Shown here: piece after piece, positions 54,037 to 62,751 of the stretch
Position numbering within the stretch: position 1 is the stretch's first letter
Layout: each line of letters opens with the position of its first letter
NCBI RefSeq assembly: GCF_022919715.1
Contig: NZ_CP095042.1
Coordinates: forward strand, 2,976,001 to 3,040,000
DNA from: Agromyces sp. H17E-10
GTDB lineage: Bacteria; Actinomycetota; Actinomycetes; Actinomycetales; Microbacteriaceae
DNA: 64,000 nt
Reading direction: 5' to 3'
Notes under the pieces: generated by a model
Database searches by the model: none
Told to the model about the DNA's origin: nothing
The model's input: only the letters and a program-made list of their open reading frames with translations
Position numbers and translations under genes: made by a program

Positions 54037-57000
54037 CGCTCCTCCTCCCTGAGCCCGGCCCGCGACGCCGTCCGCCGCACCGCGCGTGCGGCGACCGCCG
54101 CGACGAGTGCCGCAAGCAGCACGAACACGGCGAGCCCGGCGAGCCACGGCCAGAGGTCGAGGTCGAGCGGAGCCCGCACGGCCTCGGGCGCCCCGGTGAT
54201 CGCCGCCCTGGCGAGTTCGCGGGCGACGAGCCACGCCGTCGCCCAGCCGACGAGGACGCCGACGACGACGGCACCGGCCACGGCGGCGCCGAGCTCGGCG
54301 AACCGTGCGCGCGACTGCACCCGGGGCCCGACGCCGAGTGCTCGGAGCACGACGATCTCGCCGAACCGGCTGCCCGCGAGCGCGCTCGTGAGGGCGACGA
54401 TCGCGACGAGGGCGAACAGCAGCGAACCGGCCGCACCGGCCCAGAGGGCGAAGATCGCGGGTCGCGCGAACGGCGCCGACGACGCCTCGGCCCGGGTCGT
54501 CGCCGTCATCGGGATCTGCTGGTCGCGGGCGAGCTCGGCAGCTGCCGCGGCCGGTTCGTCGGTCGCGATCCACCATTCGCCGAACTGCGGCACACCGCTG
54601 CCCGAGTCGAACGCGACGCGTTCGAGCGCACCGAGGTCGACGAGCATCGAGTCGGCGCCCGCGGTCGGCACCGCCGGCGTCGTGCCCGCCACGACCGCGG
54701 TGACGGCGGCGCCGCCGGTCGAGACGCGGAACTCGACCGTGTCGCCGACGTCCGCCGAGATGCGCTTCGCGAGATCGCCGCCGAGCACGACGGGCAGCGC
54801 GGCGTCGTCGCGCAGGAAGGGCGCCCGCGCCTCGCGCTCGGCCGACGACAGCTCGACGTCGGCGATCGCGTCGGGCGTCGTGCCGGGCACGGCGTCGCCG
54901 TCGACGACGACATCGCCGAACGAGGCCTGCACGCGCGCACCGGCCCCGCTCTCGAGCCGCGCCTGGAAGCCGAGCAGGCCCAGCGCCGGGGCATCCGGCA
55001 GCTCGAGACGGGCCGTGCCGCCCCGCTCGTCGATCGGAACCGTGCCGGCCGGCAGCCGCATCGCGGCCCCGTCGTCGGTGAGCAGCCAGACCGAGATCGC
55101 GACGTCGCCCGGGGTGCCCGCGAGCGCCGCCAGCCGTACGTCGACCTCGAGCTCCGAGCCGCCGTCGGGCAGCGGGATCGCGGCCGCGGCGGCGGAGTCG
55201 GCGAGGGCGGTCGCCGCGGTGCCGGCCGGGGTACCCGGCGCGATCTCGCCGACGGTGCCCGACGGTACGGCGACGAGCGTCGTCGGGTCGGACCCGATGC
55301 GGGCCTCGCCCCGGAAGACCGGGCCGTCGGCGACCACGCCGGGGAGCTCGGCGAACGGCTCGCCGAGCGCGAGCGGATCGGGTCCCTGCACGACGCTGCG
55401 CCCCGGCAGCGACACCCGCACGTCGCCACCCGTCGCGTACGCCCGCGCCTGCGCGTCGACCGACCGCCAGGCGCCCGCGACCACGGCCGAGAGGGTGAGC
55501 CCGGCGACGGCGATGATCGTCACGAGCGACGCGGCGGCGAAGAGCGAGCCGCGGCGTGCGAGCTGGCGCATCGGCAGCGCCGGCACGAGCGCGGGGCCGG
55601 CGGCCGCCGCTCGCTCGAGCACGGTACCGACGGGACGCGAGAGCCCGAGTGCGAGCAGCGAGAGCGCCACGAGCACGAGCACGGGTGCGACGACCGCGAC
55701 GGGGTCGACGTCGACCCCGCCCGAGGCGTCGACGACGAGCGGCGACCCGTAGAGGCGGAACTGCCACAGTGCGATCGCGGCGGCGGCGATGACGAGGACG
55801 ACGCCGCCAGCGACGGCCGTGCGTGCGCCGCGGCCGACCTCGTCGCCGGCGCCGCGGAGCATCGGCCGCCGGGCGTCGGCGAACGCGCGACCGCTCACGA
55901 GCGCGAGGGCGATCACGACGCTCGCGGCGCCGACCACCCAGGCGATGAGCGGATCGTGGCCCTCGCCGGGGCGTGCCATCGAGAGGCCGACCTCGGCCGC
56001 GGCGGCGCCGACGGCGGCGGCCGGCACCGCGACGGCGAGCACCTCGACCGCGGTGTCGCGGCCGAGCCGCGTGGCGGAGGCGCCGCGGGCGCGCAGCAGC
56101 AGCGTCTCGCCGCGGCGGGCCGCGCCGAGGAGGGTCGCGAGCCGCGAGAGCGCGGCGATGCCGGCGAAGGCGAGCAGCAGCACCGGGAGTGGGGCGAGCG
56201 CGCGCACGGCGCTGATGCCCCTGAGCATCCGCTCGAGCGTGCCCTGCAGCCCGCCGGCGGCCGCGAGCCCGCTCGCGCCGATCGCCGGTTCGTCGCGGAG
56301 GGCGGGTTCGACGTCGGGCAGCTCGTCGGCGAGCGCCGCCGCGGACTCGGGCGTCGCGCTCGCCGCGTCGACGGTCGCCGTCCACCGCACGAGCGTCGCC
56401 TCGGGGACGGCGGAGGCCGTGGCCTCGTCGACGACGAACGGGCCCGCGGCGCCCTCTGCGACGCCGACGGAGACGATCGGCTCGCCGAACCAGATCGGGG
56501 CGGTCGCGTCGACCGGCTCCCAGATGCCGGCGACGACGAGTCGCAGGCCGTCGTCGCCGACCGTGACGACATCGCCGAGCCCGAGGCCGAGCTCGGTCGC
56601 CGCGGCGCGGTTCACGGCGGCGGGCGCGGGTTCGTCGCCGGTCTCGCCGGTCGGGCCATCGGCCGCGGGCCACTCGCCCTCCACCAGTCGGGAGCGGTCG
56701 GCCAGGGCGGGATCGGCGGTGAGCACCGCGTCGAACGTCGCATCGCCCGCCGTGGACGATACCGGCCGGGTCTGCACGCTGCGCTGCCAGGCGGCGCCGT
56801 GCGGCACGATCATGCGGTCGAGGACGTCGGCCGCGGCATCCGCCTGCGACGCCGCATCTGGTTCGAGCCGGATCTGCCACCGTGCGGCCCCGGCGGCACC
56901 GGTCGCCTCGTCGAGGCCCGATCGGAGGCCGCCGGTCGCGGCCGCCGTCAGCGATCCCACGATGGCCGTGCCGATCCCGGCGAGCAGCAGGACCACGGCG

Positions 57001-57065
57001 GCGATGCCGACGAACACGCCGGCCCGGGCGTTCGCGCGAGCGAACACCGTCCGTGCTGCTCCCAC
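54033..57065 (-). CDS. FtsX-like ABC permease (second large subunit)
   Basis: 1010 residues with the same duplicated layout as its downstream neighbour: an N-terminal helix (VFVGIAAVVLLLAGIGTAIVG), a large outer domain, a middle membrane block (LAPLPVLLLAFAGIAALSRL to VLVALSLLALGLSRPVG), a second outer domain of about 300 residues and a C-terminal FtsX block (LWAGAAGSLLFALVAIVALTSALAGSRFGEIVVLRALGVG). Sequence similarity to the neighbour is low, so the pair is probably a heterodimer. It is the first gene of the four-gene operon; GTG 57065 has GAGGAGC upstream. Confidence 0.87.
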   Translation of the reverse strand: MGAARTVFARANARAGVFVGIAAVVLLLAGIGTAIVGSLTAAATGGLRSGLDEATGAAGAARWQIRLEPDAASQADAAADVLDRMIVPHGAAWQRSVQTRPVSSTAGDATFDAVLTADPALADRSRLVEGEWPAADGPTGETGDEPAPAAVNRAAATELGLGLGDVVTVGDDGLRLVVAGIWEPVDATAPIWFGEPIVSVGVAEGAAGPFVVDEATASAVPEATLVRWTATVDAASATPESAAALADELPDVEPALRDEPAIGASGLAAAGGLQGTLERMLRGISAVRALAPLPVLLLAFAGIAALSRLATLLGAARRGETLLLRARGASATRLGRDTAVEVLAVAVPAAAVGAAAAEVGLSMARPGEGHDPLIAWVVGAASVVIALALVSGRAFADARRPMLRGAGDEVGRGARTAVAGGVVLVIAAAAIALWQFRLYGSPLVVDASGGVDVDPVAVVAPVLVLVALSLLALGLSRPVGTVLERAAAAGPALVPALPMRQLARRGSLFAAASLVTIIAVAGLTLSAVVAGAWRSVDAQARAYATGGDVRVSLPGRSVVQGPDPLALGEPFAELPGVVADGPVFRGEARIGSDPTTLVAVPSGTVGEIAPGTPAGTAATALADSAAAAAIPLPDGGSELEVDVRLAALAGTPGDVAISVWLLTDDGAAMRLPAGTVPIDERGGTARLELPDAPALGLLGFQARLESGAGARVQASFGDVVVDGDAVPGTTPDAIADVELSSAEREARAPFLRDDAALPVVLGGDLAKRISADVGDTVEFRVSTGGAAVTAVVAGTTPAVPTAGADSMLVDLGALERVAFDSGSGVPQFGEWWIATDEPAAAAAELARDQQIPMTATTRAEASSAPFARPAIFALWAGAAGSLLFALVAIVALTSALAGSRFGEIVVLRALGVGPRVQSRARFAELGAAVAGAVVVGVLVGWATAWLVARELARAAITGAPEAVRAPLDLDLWPWLAGLAVFVLLAALVAAVAARAVRRTASRAGLREEER

Positions 57066-57197
57066 GCGCGCTCCTCATCGAATCGGGTCCCGGCACGCGA
57101 GCGGGATAGGGCCGGGCGGGCGACCGCCGGGGGGAGAGCGGTTGCACGCGAGCTCGCGTGACAGACGAATCCGCACAGCCTACTCCCGGAGACGGTC

Positions 57198-57227
57198 TTG
57201 CGTGCCACCGAGCAATGGCTCTAGTCT
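57198..57227 (+). promoter_or_regulatory. Promoter of the ABC exporter leader
   Basis: TTGCGT (57198-57203), an 18-nt spacer and TAGTCT (57222-57227) form a good -35/-10 pair. Transcription would start near 57234, giving a leader of about 290 nt before the first exporter gene, unlike the leaderless genes elsewhere in the window. Confidence 0.62.
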
Positions 57228-57295
57228 GTAAGGCTGGCCGCGCTGCCCTACCGTGCGGCCACGAGGGTTCGAGACGACGACGCCAGGAGGACACC

Positions 57296-57382
57296 ATGCA
57301 GACAGACATCAACGCCCGCCCCGCGGCCGGTGGTGCTGCCCGCACCCGATCCCCGCTCGTCGAGGCAGTGCTCGCCGGGTAG
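57296..57382 (+). CDS. 28-codon leader peptide upstream of the ABC exporter
   Basis: Short open frame MQTDINARPAAGG...SPLVEAVLAG ending in TAG. It has the best ribosome-binding site in the region (AGGAGG at 57285-57290, 5-nt spacer), stronger than that of the exporter itself. The stop codon lies 15 nt before a hairpin arm that can pair with either of two downstream segments. I see no homology to a functional protein. The arrangement points to a regulatory leader peptide that senses translation. Confidence 0.65.
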   Translation: MQTDINARPAAGGAARTRSPLVEAVLAG

Positions 57383-57396
57383 CGCGCGCACCACGC

Positions 57397-57516
57397 CCGC
57401 AGGCTCCGCCTGCGCAACCCCGCGGCCCGGCCGCGCATCGACGCCGAGTGCGTCGCGACCTTCATTCTCAGCCGTCGAGGCTCGTCCCTAGAGCCTGCGG
57501 CACCCCTCTCGAGAGG
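57397..57516 (+). promoter_or_regulatory. Candidate attenuator with mutually exclusive hairpins
   Basis: Segment A CCGCAGGCTC (57397-57406) can pair locally, 7 bp, with GCCTGCG (57408-57414), or over its full 10 nt with GAGCCTGCGG (57491-57500). Next to the latter, CCTCTCGAGAGG (57505-57516) is self-complementary and contains the GAGAGG ribosome site of the TTG-started exporter gene, so it can hide it. A further CGCGGC/GCCGCG stem lies at 57421-57435. A ribosome halted near the leader stop codon would cover segment A and change the fold. Confidence 0.6.
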
Positions 57517-57524
57517 ACACGGCT

Positions 57525-59411
57525 TTGTCCGTACAGCCCACATCCGGCGACCGCGACCCGAACCGCGTCGGCGCGGTTCGCGCGCTCTGGCGCCTGCGCG
57601 AGTACGCGGGACCCGCGATGCCGGCGTTCATCGCGAGCATGGCGGCGGCGCTCGTCGCGCAGCTGATCGCGCTCACCATCCCGCAGGTGTTCGAGCAGAT
57701 CGTCGACGGCCCGCTCGCCGACGGCGACGCCTCGGCGATCGTGCCGCTCGCCGTGCTCGTGTTCGTGCTCGGCGCGGCCGAGTCGCTGCTCTACGCGCTG
57801 CGTCGCTGGCTCGTCGTCGGCCCCGGAACGCGGGTCGAGGCGCGCATGCGCAACGCGCTCTACGCGAAGCTGCAGGACCTGCCCGTGAGCTTCCACGACC
57901 GGTGGCCGAGCGGGCAGCTGCTGTCCCGCGCAGTGAGCGACCTCAGCCTCATCCGGCGGTGGCTCAGCTTCGGCCTCGTGCTCACGGGCGCCAACGTCGT
58001 CATCATCGTGGTCGGCGTCGGCATCCTCATGTCGATGAACTGGATGCTGGGACTCATCTTCCTCGTCTGCTCGCTGCCGCTCTGGTGGGCGGGCTGGCGC
58101 TTCGAGGGTCGCTACTCCGAGCAGTCGCGCCTCAGCCAGGACCAGCAGGGCGACCTCGCGACCGCCGTCGAGGAGTCGGTGCACGGCATCCGGGTGCTCA
58201 AGGCCTTCGGTCGCGGCAAGTTCGCGTTGTCGAGCTTCCGGGCGCAGGCCGAGTCGCTGCGGTCGACCGAGATCGAGAAGGCGCGCCTCGACGCGAACAT
58301 CTGGGTGTGGATCATGGTCGTGCCGACCGTGGCGCTCGCGCTCTGCCTCGTCGTCGGCATCTGGCTCGCCGCGAACGGCCAGCTCTCGGTCGGCGAGCTC
58401 GTCGCGTTCTTCGCGACGGCGACGGTGCTCGCGTGGCCGATCGAGTCGATCGGCTTCATGCTCGCGTTCGCGCTCGACGCCCGCACCGCGACCGACCGCT
58501 TCTTCGACATCATCGACTCGGAGAACACGATCGTCGACCCCGCCGACCCGAAGCACCTCGAGCGGCCGCGCGGCGAGCTCGCGTTCGAGGGCGTGCACTT
58601 CCGCTACCAGGACTCGCCCGAGCGCTTCGGCGACCTGCTCGACGGCGTCGACCTCGTCGTCGAACCGGGCGAGACGATGGCGCTCGTCGGACTCACCGGC
58701 TGCGGCAAGACGACGATGACCGCGCTCACGACGCGCCTGTACGACGTGACCGGCGGCTCGGTGACGATCGACGGCGTCGACGTGCGCGCCTTCACGCGCG
58801 AGGAGCTTCGCCGGCACGTCGCGATGGCGTTCGAGGATGCGACGCTCTTCAGTGCCTCGGTGCGCGAGAACGTGCTGCTCGGCCGCCCCGAGCTCACGGG
58901 CGACGCCGCCGACGACCCCGCGGTGCGCGCCGAGGCCGAGCGCGTGCTCGACGAGGCGCTGCGCATCGCGCAGGCGGCCTTCGCGTACGACCTGCCCGAG
59001 GGCGTCGACACGAAGGTCGGCGAAGAGGGCATGAGCCTCTCGGGCGGTCAGCGGCAGCGGCTCGCGCTCGCGCGCGCCGTCGCGGCCAAGCCCGCCGTGC
59101 TCGTGCTCGACGACCCGCTGTCGGCGCTCGACGTCGCGACCGAGGCGAAGGTCGAGGCCGAGCTGCGCTCGGTGCTCGCCGACACCACGGCGCTCATCGT
59201 CGCGCACCGCCCCTCGACGGTCATGCTCGCCGACCGGGTGGCGCTCCTCGAGGCCGGCCGGGTGACCGCGGTCGGCACCCACTCCGAGCTCCTCCGCGAG
59301 AGCGAGCACTACCGCTTCGTCATCTCCAGCCTGGAGGACGAGGAGCGCCGTCACGGCGGGGGCGATGCCGACGGAGCATCCGAATTCGAACGAGAGGAGG
59401 CCGCATCATGA
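57525..59411 (+). CDS. ABC exporter half-transporter with a degenerate ATP site (multidrug type)
   Basis: 628 residues: six membrane helices in the N-terminal half (starting [21 protein letters not shown]) fused to an ATPase domain. Walker A is LTGCGKTT and the signature [14 protein letters not shown] is canonical. Walker B reads [12 protein letters not shown], with Asp where the catalytic Glu is normally found, so this subunit forms a non-hydrolytic site. That is the hallmark of heterodimeric exporters such as BmrC/BmrD, LmrC/LmrD or TM287/288. TTG start at 57525 with GAGAGG 8 nt upstream. The downstream half-transporter overlaps by ATGA. The substrate may be a drug or lipid. Confidence 0.88.
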   Translation: MSVQPTSGDRDPNRVGAVRALWRLREYAGPAMPAFIASMAAALVAQLIALTIPQVFEQIVDGPLADGDASAIVPLAVLVFVLGAAESLLYALRRWLVVGPGTRVEARMRNALYAKLQDLPVSFHDRWPSGQLLSRAVSDLSLIRRWLSFGLVLTGANVVIIVVGVGILMSMNWMLGLIFLVCSLPLWWAGWRFEGRYSEQSRLSQDQQGDLATAVEESVHGIRVLKAFGRGKFALSSFRAQAESLRSTEIEKARLDANIWVWIMVVPTVALALCLVVGIWLAANGQLSVGELVAFFATATVLAWPIESIGFMLAFALDARTATDRFFDIIDSENTIVDPADPKHLERPRGELAFEGVHFRYQDSPERFGDLLDGVDLVVEPGETMALVGLTGCGKTTMTALTTRLYDVTGGSVTIDGVDVRAFTREELRRHVAMAFEDATLFSASVRENVLLGRPELTGDAADDPAVRAEAERVLDEALRIAQAAFAYDLPEGVDTKVGEEGMSLSGGQRQRLALARAVAAKPAVLVLDDPLSALDVATEAKVEAELRSVLADTTALIVAHRPSTVMLADRVALLEAGRVTAVGTHSELLRESEHYRFVISSLEDEERRHGGGDADGASEFEREEAAS

Positions 59412-61213
59412 GCGTCACCGGCGTGCAGGGCGAAGAGCGCGAACAGTACTCGAAGGCCGAGTCCCGGCACATCCGCATCCGGTCGCGGCGGCTGCTGGGC
59501 TCGCTCCTGAAGCCGCTCACGGGCAAGCTGTGGCTGACCGCGGCCGCGGTCGTCGTGTCCTCGGCGGCCCAGGTGGCCGGCCCGGCGATCATCGCGTACG
59601 GCATCGACCAGGGCATCCCGGCGCTCATCGAGCAGAACTGGTGGCCGGCGGCCTTCGCAGGTCTCGCCTACCTCGTGACGGGTCTCATCGGGGCGTTCCT
59701 CATCTCGGCGTACATCCGGCTGTCGGCGCGCGTCGCGCAGGCGGTGCTCATCGACCTGCGCACGCGCGTGTTCCTGCACACGCAGAAGCTGTCGCTCGAG
59801 TTCCACGAGACGTACACCTCCGGTCGCATCATCTCGCGGCAGACGAGCGACCTCGACGCGATCCGCGAACTCATGGACGAGGGGCTCACGCTGCTCGTGC
59901 GCGGCCTCATGTACATGGTCTTCACCGCGATCATGCTGTTCGTCATCGACGCGCCGTCGGGGTTCGTGCTGCTCGTCGCGCTCATCCCGCTCGGCATGCT
60001 CACGCGGTGGTTCCAGGTGCGGTCGCAGACGCTGTTCCGGCGTTCGCGCGTGGCCAGTGCGAAGCTCATCGTGCAGTTCGTCGAGACCATGACGGGCATC
60101 CGCGCCGTGCAGGCGTTCCGCAAGGAGCGTCGCAACGAGCGCGAGTTCGGCGGCCTCGTCGAGGACTACCGCGACGTGAACTCGAAGGTGCTCGGCCTGT
60201 TCGTCGTGTTCAACCCGGGACTCGCGCTCATCGGCAACACGGCGGTCGCGGTGACGATCGTGCTCGGCGGCTTCCGGATCATCGACGGCTCGCTCGAGGT
60301 CGGCGTGCTGCTCGCGGCGGTGCTGTACACGAAGCGGTTCTTCGACCCCATGGAAGACCTCGCGATGTTCTACAACGGCTACCAGTCGGCCTCGTCGGCG
60401 CTCGAGAAGATCTCGGGCGTGCTCGAGGAGCAGCCGAGCGTGCCCGACCCCGCGCACCCCGTCGACCTCTGGAAGGCCGAGGGCCGGGTGCGGTTCGACG
60501 GCGTCGAGTTCTCGTACGTCGAGGGACGCAGCATCCTGCCCCGGTTCGATCTCGACATCCCCGCGGGGCAGACGATCGCGCTCGTCGGGTCGACGGGTGC
60601 CGGCAAGTCGACCCTCGCGAAGCTCATCGCCCGGTTCTACGACCCGAGCGAGGGCACGGTGTCGCTCGACGGCGTCTCGCTCGCCGACCTGCACCCGAAG
60701 GACCTGCGCCGCGCGATCGTGATGGTCACGCAGGAGGCGTACCTGTTCTCGGGCTCGGTCGCCGACAACATCGCGCTCGGCAAGCCCGACGCGACGAGCG
60801 ACGAGATCGTGCGCGCGGCCATGGCGGTCGGCGCGCACGAGTTCATCGAGGGGCTGCCGAACGGCTACGACACCGACGTGAACAAGCGCGGCGGCCGGGT
60901 GAGCGCGGGTCAGCGCCAGCTGATCTCGTTCGCGCGGGCGTTCCTCGCGAACCCGGCGGTGCTCATCCTCGACGAGGCGACGAGCTCGCTCGACATCCCG
61001 AGCGAGCGCCTCGTGCAGGAGGGCCTCACGAAGCTGCTCGCCGACCGCACCGCGATCATCATCGCGCACCGCCTCTCGACCGTCGCGATCGCCGACCGGG
61101 TGCTCGTCATGGAGCACGGCCGCATCGTCGAGGACGGCGCACCCGCCGACCTCATCGGCGGCGAGGGCCGGTTCGCGGCGCTGCACGCGGCCTGGCGCGA
61201 CTCGCTCGTCTGA
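59408..61213 (+). CDS. ABC exporter half-transporter, catalytic partner
   Basis: 601 residues: six membrane helices ([20 protein letters not shown] marks the first loop) plus an ATPase domain. Walker [11 protein letters not shown]-loop [12 protein letters not shown], signature [14 protein letters not shown] (LSGGQ is altered to VSAGQ), Walker [13 protein letters not shown] with the catalytic Glu, and H-loop IIAHRLSTV. The Glu here and the canonical LSGGQ of the partner combine into the one active ATP site of the heterodimer. The coupled start overlaps the first subunit's stop codon. Confidence 0.92.
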   Translation: MSVTGVQGEEREQYSKAESRHIRIRSRRLLGSLLKPLTGKLWLTAAAVVVSSAAQVAGPAIIAYGIDQGIPALIEQNWWPAAFAGLAYLVTGLIGAFLISAYIRLSARVAQAVLIDLRTRVFLHTQKLSLEFHETYTSGRIISRQTSDLDAIRELMDEGLTLLVRGLMYMVFTAIMLFVIDAPSGFVLLVALIPLGMLTRWFQVRSQTLFRRSRVASAKLIVQFVETMTGIRAVQAFRKERRNEREFGGLVEDYRDVNSKVLGLFVVFNPGLALIGNTAVAVTIVLGGFRIIDGSLEVGVLLAAVLYTKRFFDPMEDLAMFYNGYQSASSALEKISGVLEEQPSVPDPAHPVDLWKAEGRVRFDGVEFSYVEGRSILPRFDLDIPAGQTIALVGSTGAGKSTLAKLIARFYDPSEGTVSLDGVSLADLHPKDLRRAIVMVTQEAYLFSGSVADNIALGKPDATSDEIVRAAMAVGAHEFIEGLPNGYDTDVNKRGGRVSAGQRQLISFARAFLANPAVLILDEATSSLDIPSERLVQEGLTKLLADRTAIIIAHRLSTVAIADRVLVMEHGRIVEDGAPADLIGGEGRFAALHAAWRDSLV

Positions 61214-61231
61214 GGTCGCCGTCGCATCGAG

Positions 61232-61272
61232 CGGGATGCCCCGTGCCCGAGTCTCGGGCACGGGGCATCCCG
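61232..61272. terminator. Strong terminator after the ABC exporter
   Basis: CGGGATGCCCCGTGCCCGA and its exact complement make a 19-bp perfect stem with a GTC loop, 18 nt after the stop. It also lies just beyond the end of the convergent gene at 61285, so it is probably bidirectional. Confidence 0.87.
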
Positions 61273-61284
61273 TTCGCGGCGCGG

Positions 61285-61845
61285 TCAGGCCGCGCTGCGG
61301 GCGACCACGCGGTAGCGGCGGGCCGCGCCCCGCACCGCGGTCCGCAGGTCGCCGTGCGCGTCGCGATCGCCGAGGTCGAGGTCGAGCGTGTCGAGTCCCG
61401 GATGGCCGGTGCGCTCGAGCCGGCGCATGAGGGCGACCGCCCTGCGGACCCGGCGGCCGCGCACCACGGCGGGCCCGCGCGACAGGTCGAGCGTGAAGCC
61501 CGCCACCCGGATGCCGGCGGCGCGGCAGGCGCCGACCGTGCGGGCTGCGGCGTGCGGCGTCACTCCGCGTTCGGCGTCCCGGGCCCGGGGGAACGCGCCG
61601 GCGAAGTCGAGCTGGACGAGCACGGTCACGTCGGGCAGTTCGCGGAAGTCGGCGAGCTCGTCGGCCCCGCCGATCACGAACATGCGCACGCCGCGGAGGT
61701 ACGCGCCCGTGATCTCCGCGACGGAGCGGGTCGTGCGGGTGCGGATGCACCCGTCCAGCGGGATGCCGCGCCGCTCGAGGAGGTCGATGTCGCGGTGCGA
61801 GTCGACGGCGATCGCCGGGGTCATGGGGAACCGGATGGTGGACAT
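61285..61845 (-). CDS. Small protein resembling the N-terminal barrel of fold-type III decarboxylases, catalytic Lys absent
   Basis: 186 residues, not firmly recognised. The order of strands and helices (PAIAVDSHRDIDLLERRGI, RTRTTRSVAEITGAYLRGV, MFVIGGADELADFREL, VTVLVQLDF, ARTVGACRAAGIRVAGFTLDL) follows the N-terminal PLP barrel of ornithine/diaminopimelate decarboxylases. The cofactor lysine of the AVK motif is Asp here, and the C-terminal beta domain is missing. An earlier enzyme reduced to a binding or regulatory protein is one reading. The start at 61845 is fixed by the promoter AAGACT 6 nt upstream. Confidence 0.65.
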   Translation of the reverse strand: MSTIRFPMTPAIAVDSHRDIDLLERRGIPLDGCIRTRTTRSVAEITGAYLRGVRMFVIGGADELADFRELPDVTVLVQLDFAGAFPRARDAERGVTPHAAARTVGACRAAGIRVAGFTLDLSRGPAVVRGRRVRRAVALMRRLERTGHPGLDTLDLDLGDRDAHGDLRTAVRGAARRYRVVARSAA

Positions 61846-61851
61846 GTCCGC

Positions 61852-61857
61852 AGTCTT
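61852..61857 (-). promoter_or_regulatory. -10 element AAGACT of a leaderless promoter
   Basis: Minus-strand AAGACT, then GCGGAC, then ATG 61845: the 6-nt spacing seen across the window. Confidence 0.57.
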
Positions 61858-61981
61858 CCCGCCGCGGCGACCCACCGGATCAGGAGTCGCCACGATTCCG
61901 GGGGAGGGTTCTCCCTGAACCCGCCGTCGCACGCACGTCGCCCGGGCAGCCTGCCACGTCGCGGGCCCCGCCGGATCGGGG

Positions 61982-62000
61982 TACCCCCTGAACCGGGGGA
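61982..62000. promoter_or_regulatory. Palindrome upstream of the response regulator gene
   Basis: TACCCCCTGAACCGGGGGA contains a 5-bp GC dyad (CCCCC/GGGGG). It is centred about 43 nt before a transcription start predicted from TACCGT (62023-62028). A related CCCTGAACC occurs at about 61914-61922. It resembles the motifs at 37924 and 41027, so it may be the site of the encoded LuxR-type regulator. Confidence 0.5.
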
Positions 62001-62085
62001 GCGCCGCGGGGTGCGAACGCGCTACCGTCGAGTCAGGCGGGGGCGACCGTTCGGTCGTTCGCGCCGATTTTGAAGGAGAGGTCCG

Positions 62086-62751
62086 ATGGTCGAGGCATCC
62101 CGGCCGCTGCGCGTGGCCATCGCCGACGACGCGCTGCTGCTGCGCGAGGGCATCGCCAAGGTGCTCGAGGGCGGCGGGCTCGAGGTCGTGGCCTCCGTCG
62201 GCACGGGCGACGAGCTCGTCGAGGTCGTCCGCGAGGGCGGCGTCGACGCCGCGGTCCTCGACATCCGCATGCCGCCGAGCTTCCGCGACGAGGGCATCCT
62301 GGCCCTCGAGGAGCTGCGCGCGGGAGGGTCGACGATCGGCGTCCTCCTCCTGTCGATGTACGCGACGCCCGAGTACGCGCTGCGGGTCATGGGCGCCGGC
62401 AGCGGCACCGGCTACCTGCTGAAGGAGCGCGTCTCCGAGCCGCAGACGCTCGTGCGCGCCGTCGAGACCGTCGCCTCCGGCGGCTCGGTCGTCGACCCCG
62501 AGGTCGTCGAGCAGCTCGTGCACCGCACCCGGGCCGACGACCCGCTGTCCCGGCTCACCGAGCGCGAACGCTCGGTGCTCGAGCTCATGGCGCAGGGCTA
62601 CTCGAACGGCGGCATCGCCCAGACGTTGTTCCTCGGCCTCAAGACGGTCGAGACGCACGTGCGCTCGATCCTGCAGAAGCTCGACCTCGAGGAGTCACCC
62701 GAGCACCATCGGCGCGTGCTCGCGGTGCTGACGCTCCTCGGCGCGAGGTGA
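62086..62751 (+). CDS. NarL/LuxR-type response regulator
   Basis: 221 residues. The receiver domain has the acidic pocket IADDALLL, the phospho-acceptor Asp59 in AVLDIRMPP and the conserved Lys in GYLLKERV. The LuxR-type helix-turn-helix (about 154-215, LTERERSVLELMAQGYSNGGIAQTL, then LKTVETHVRSILQKL) follows. ATG 62086 has AAGGAGAGG upstream. The histidine kinase starts on the stop codon (TGATG), so the two form a two-component system. Confidence 0.93.
   Translation: MVEASRPLRVAIADDALLLREGIAKVLEGGGLEVVASVGTGDELVEVVREGGVDAAVLDIRMPPSFRDEGILALEELRAGGSTIGVLLLSMYATPEYALRVMGAGSGTGYLLKERVSEPQTLVRAVETVASGGSVVDPEVVEQLVHRTRADDPLSRLTERERSVLELMAQGYSNGGIAQTLFLGLKTVETHVRSILQKLDLEESPEHHRRVLAVLTLLGAR

Noticed and set aside
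51208..57543. A single minus-strand open frame of 2111 codons
   Set aside because: The second half is a real permease, but the first part is an out-of-frame shadow of the upstream permease. The true start is ATG 54036 with its ribosome site.
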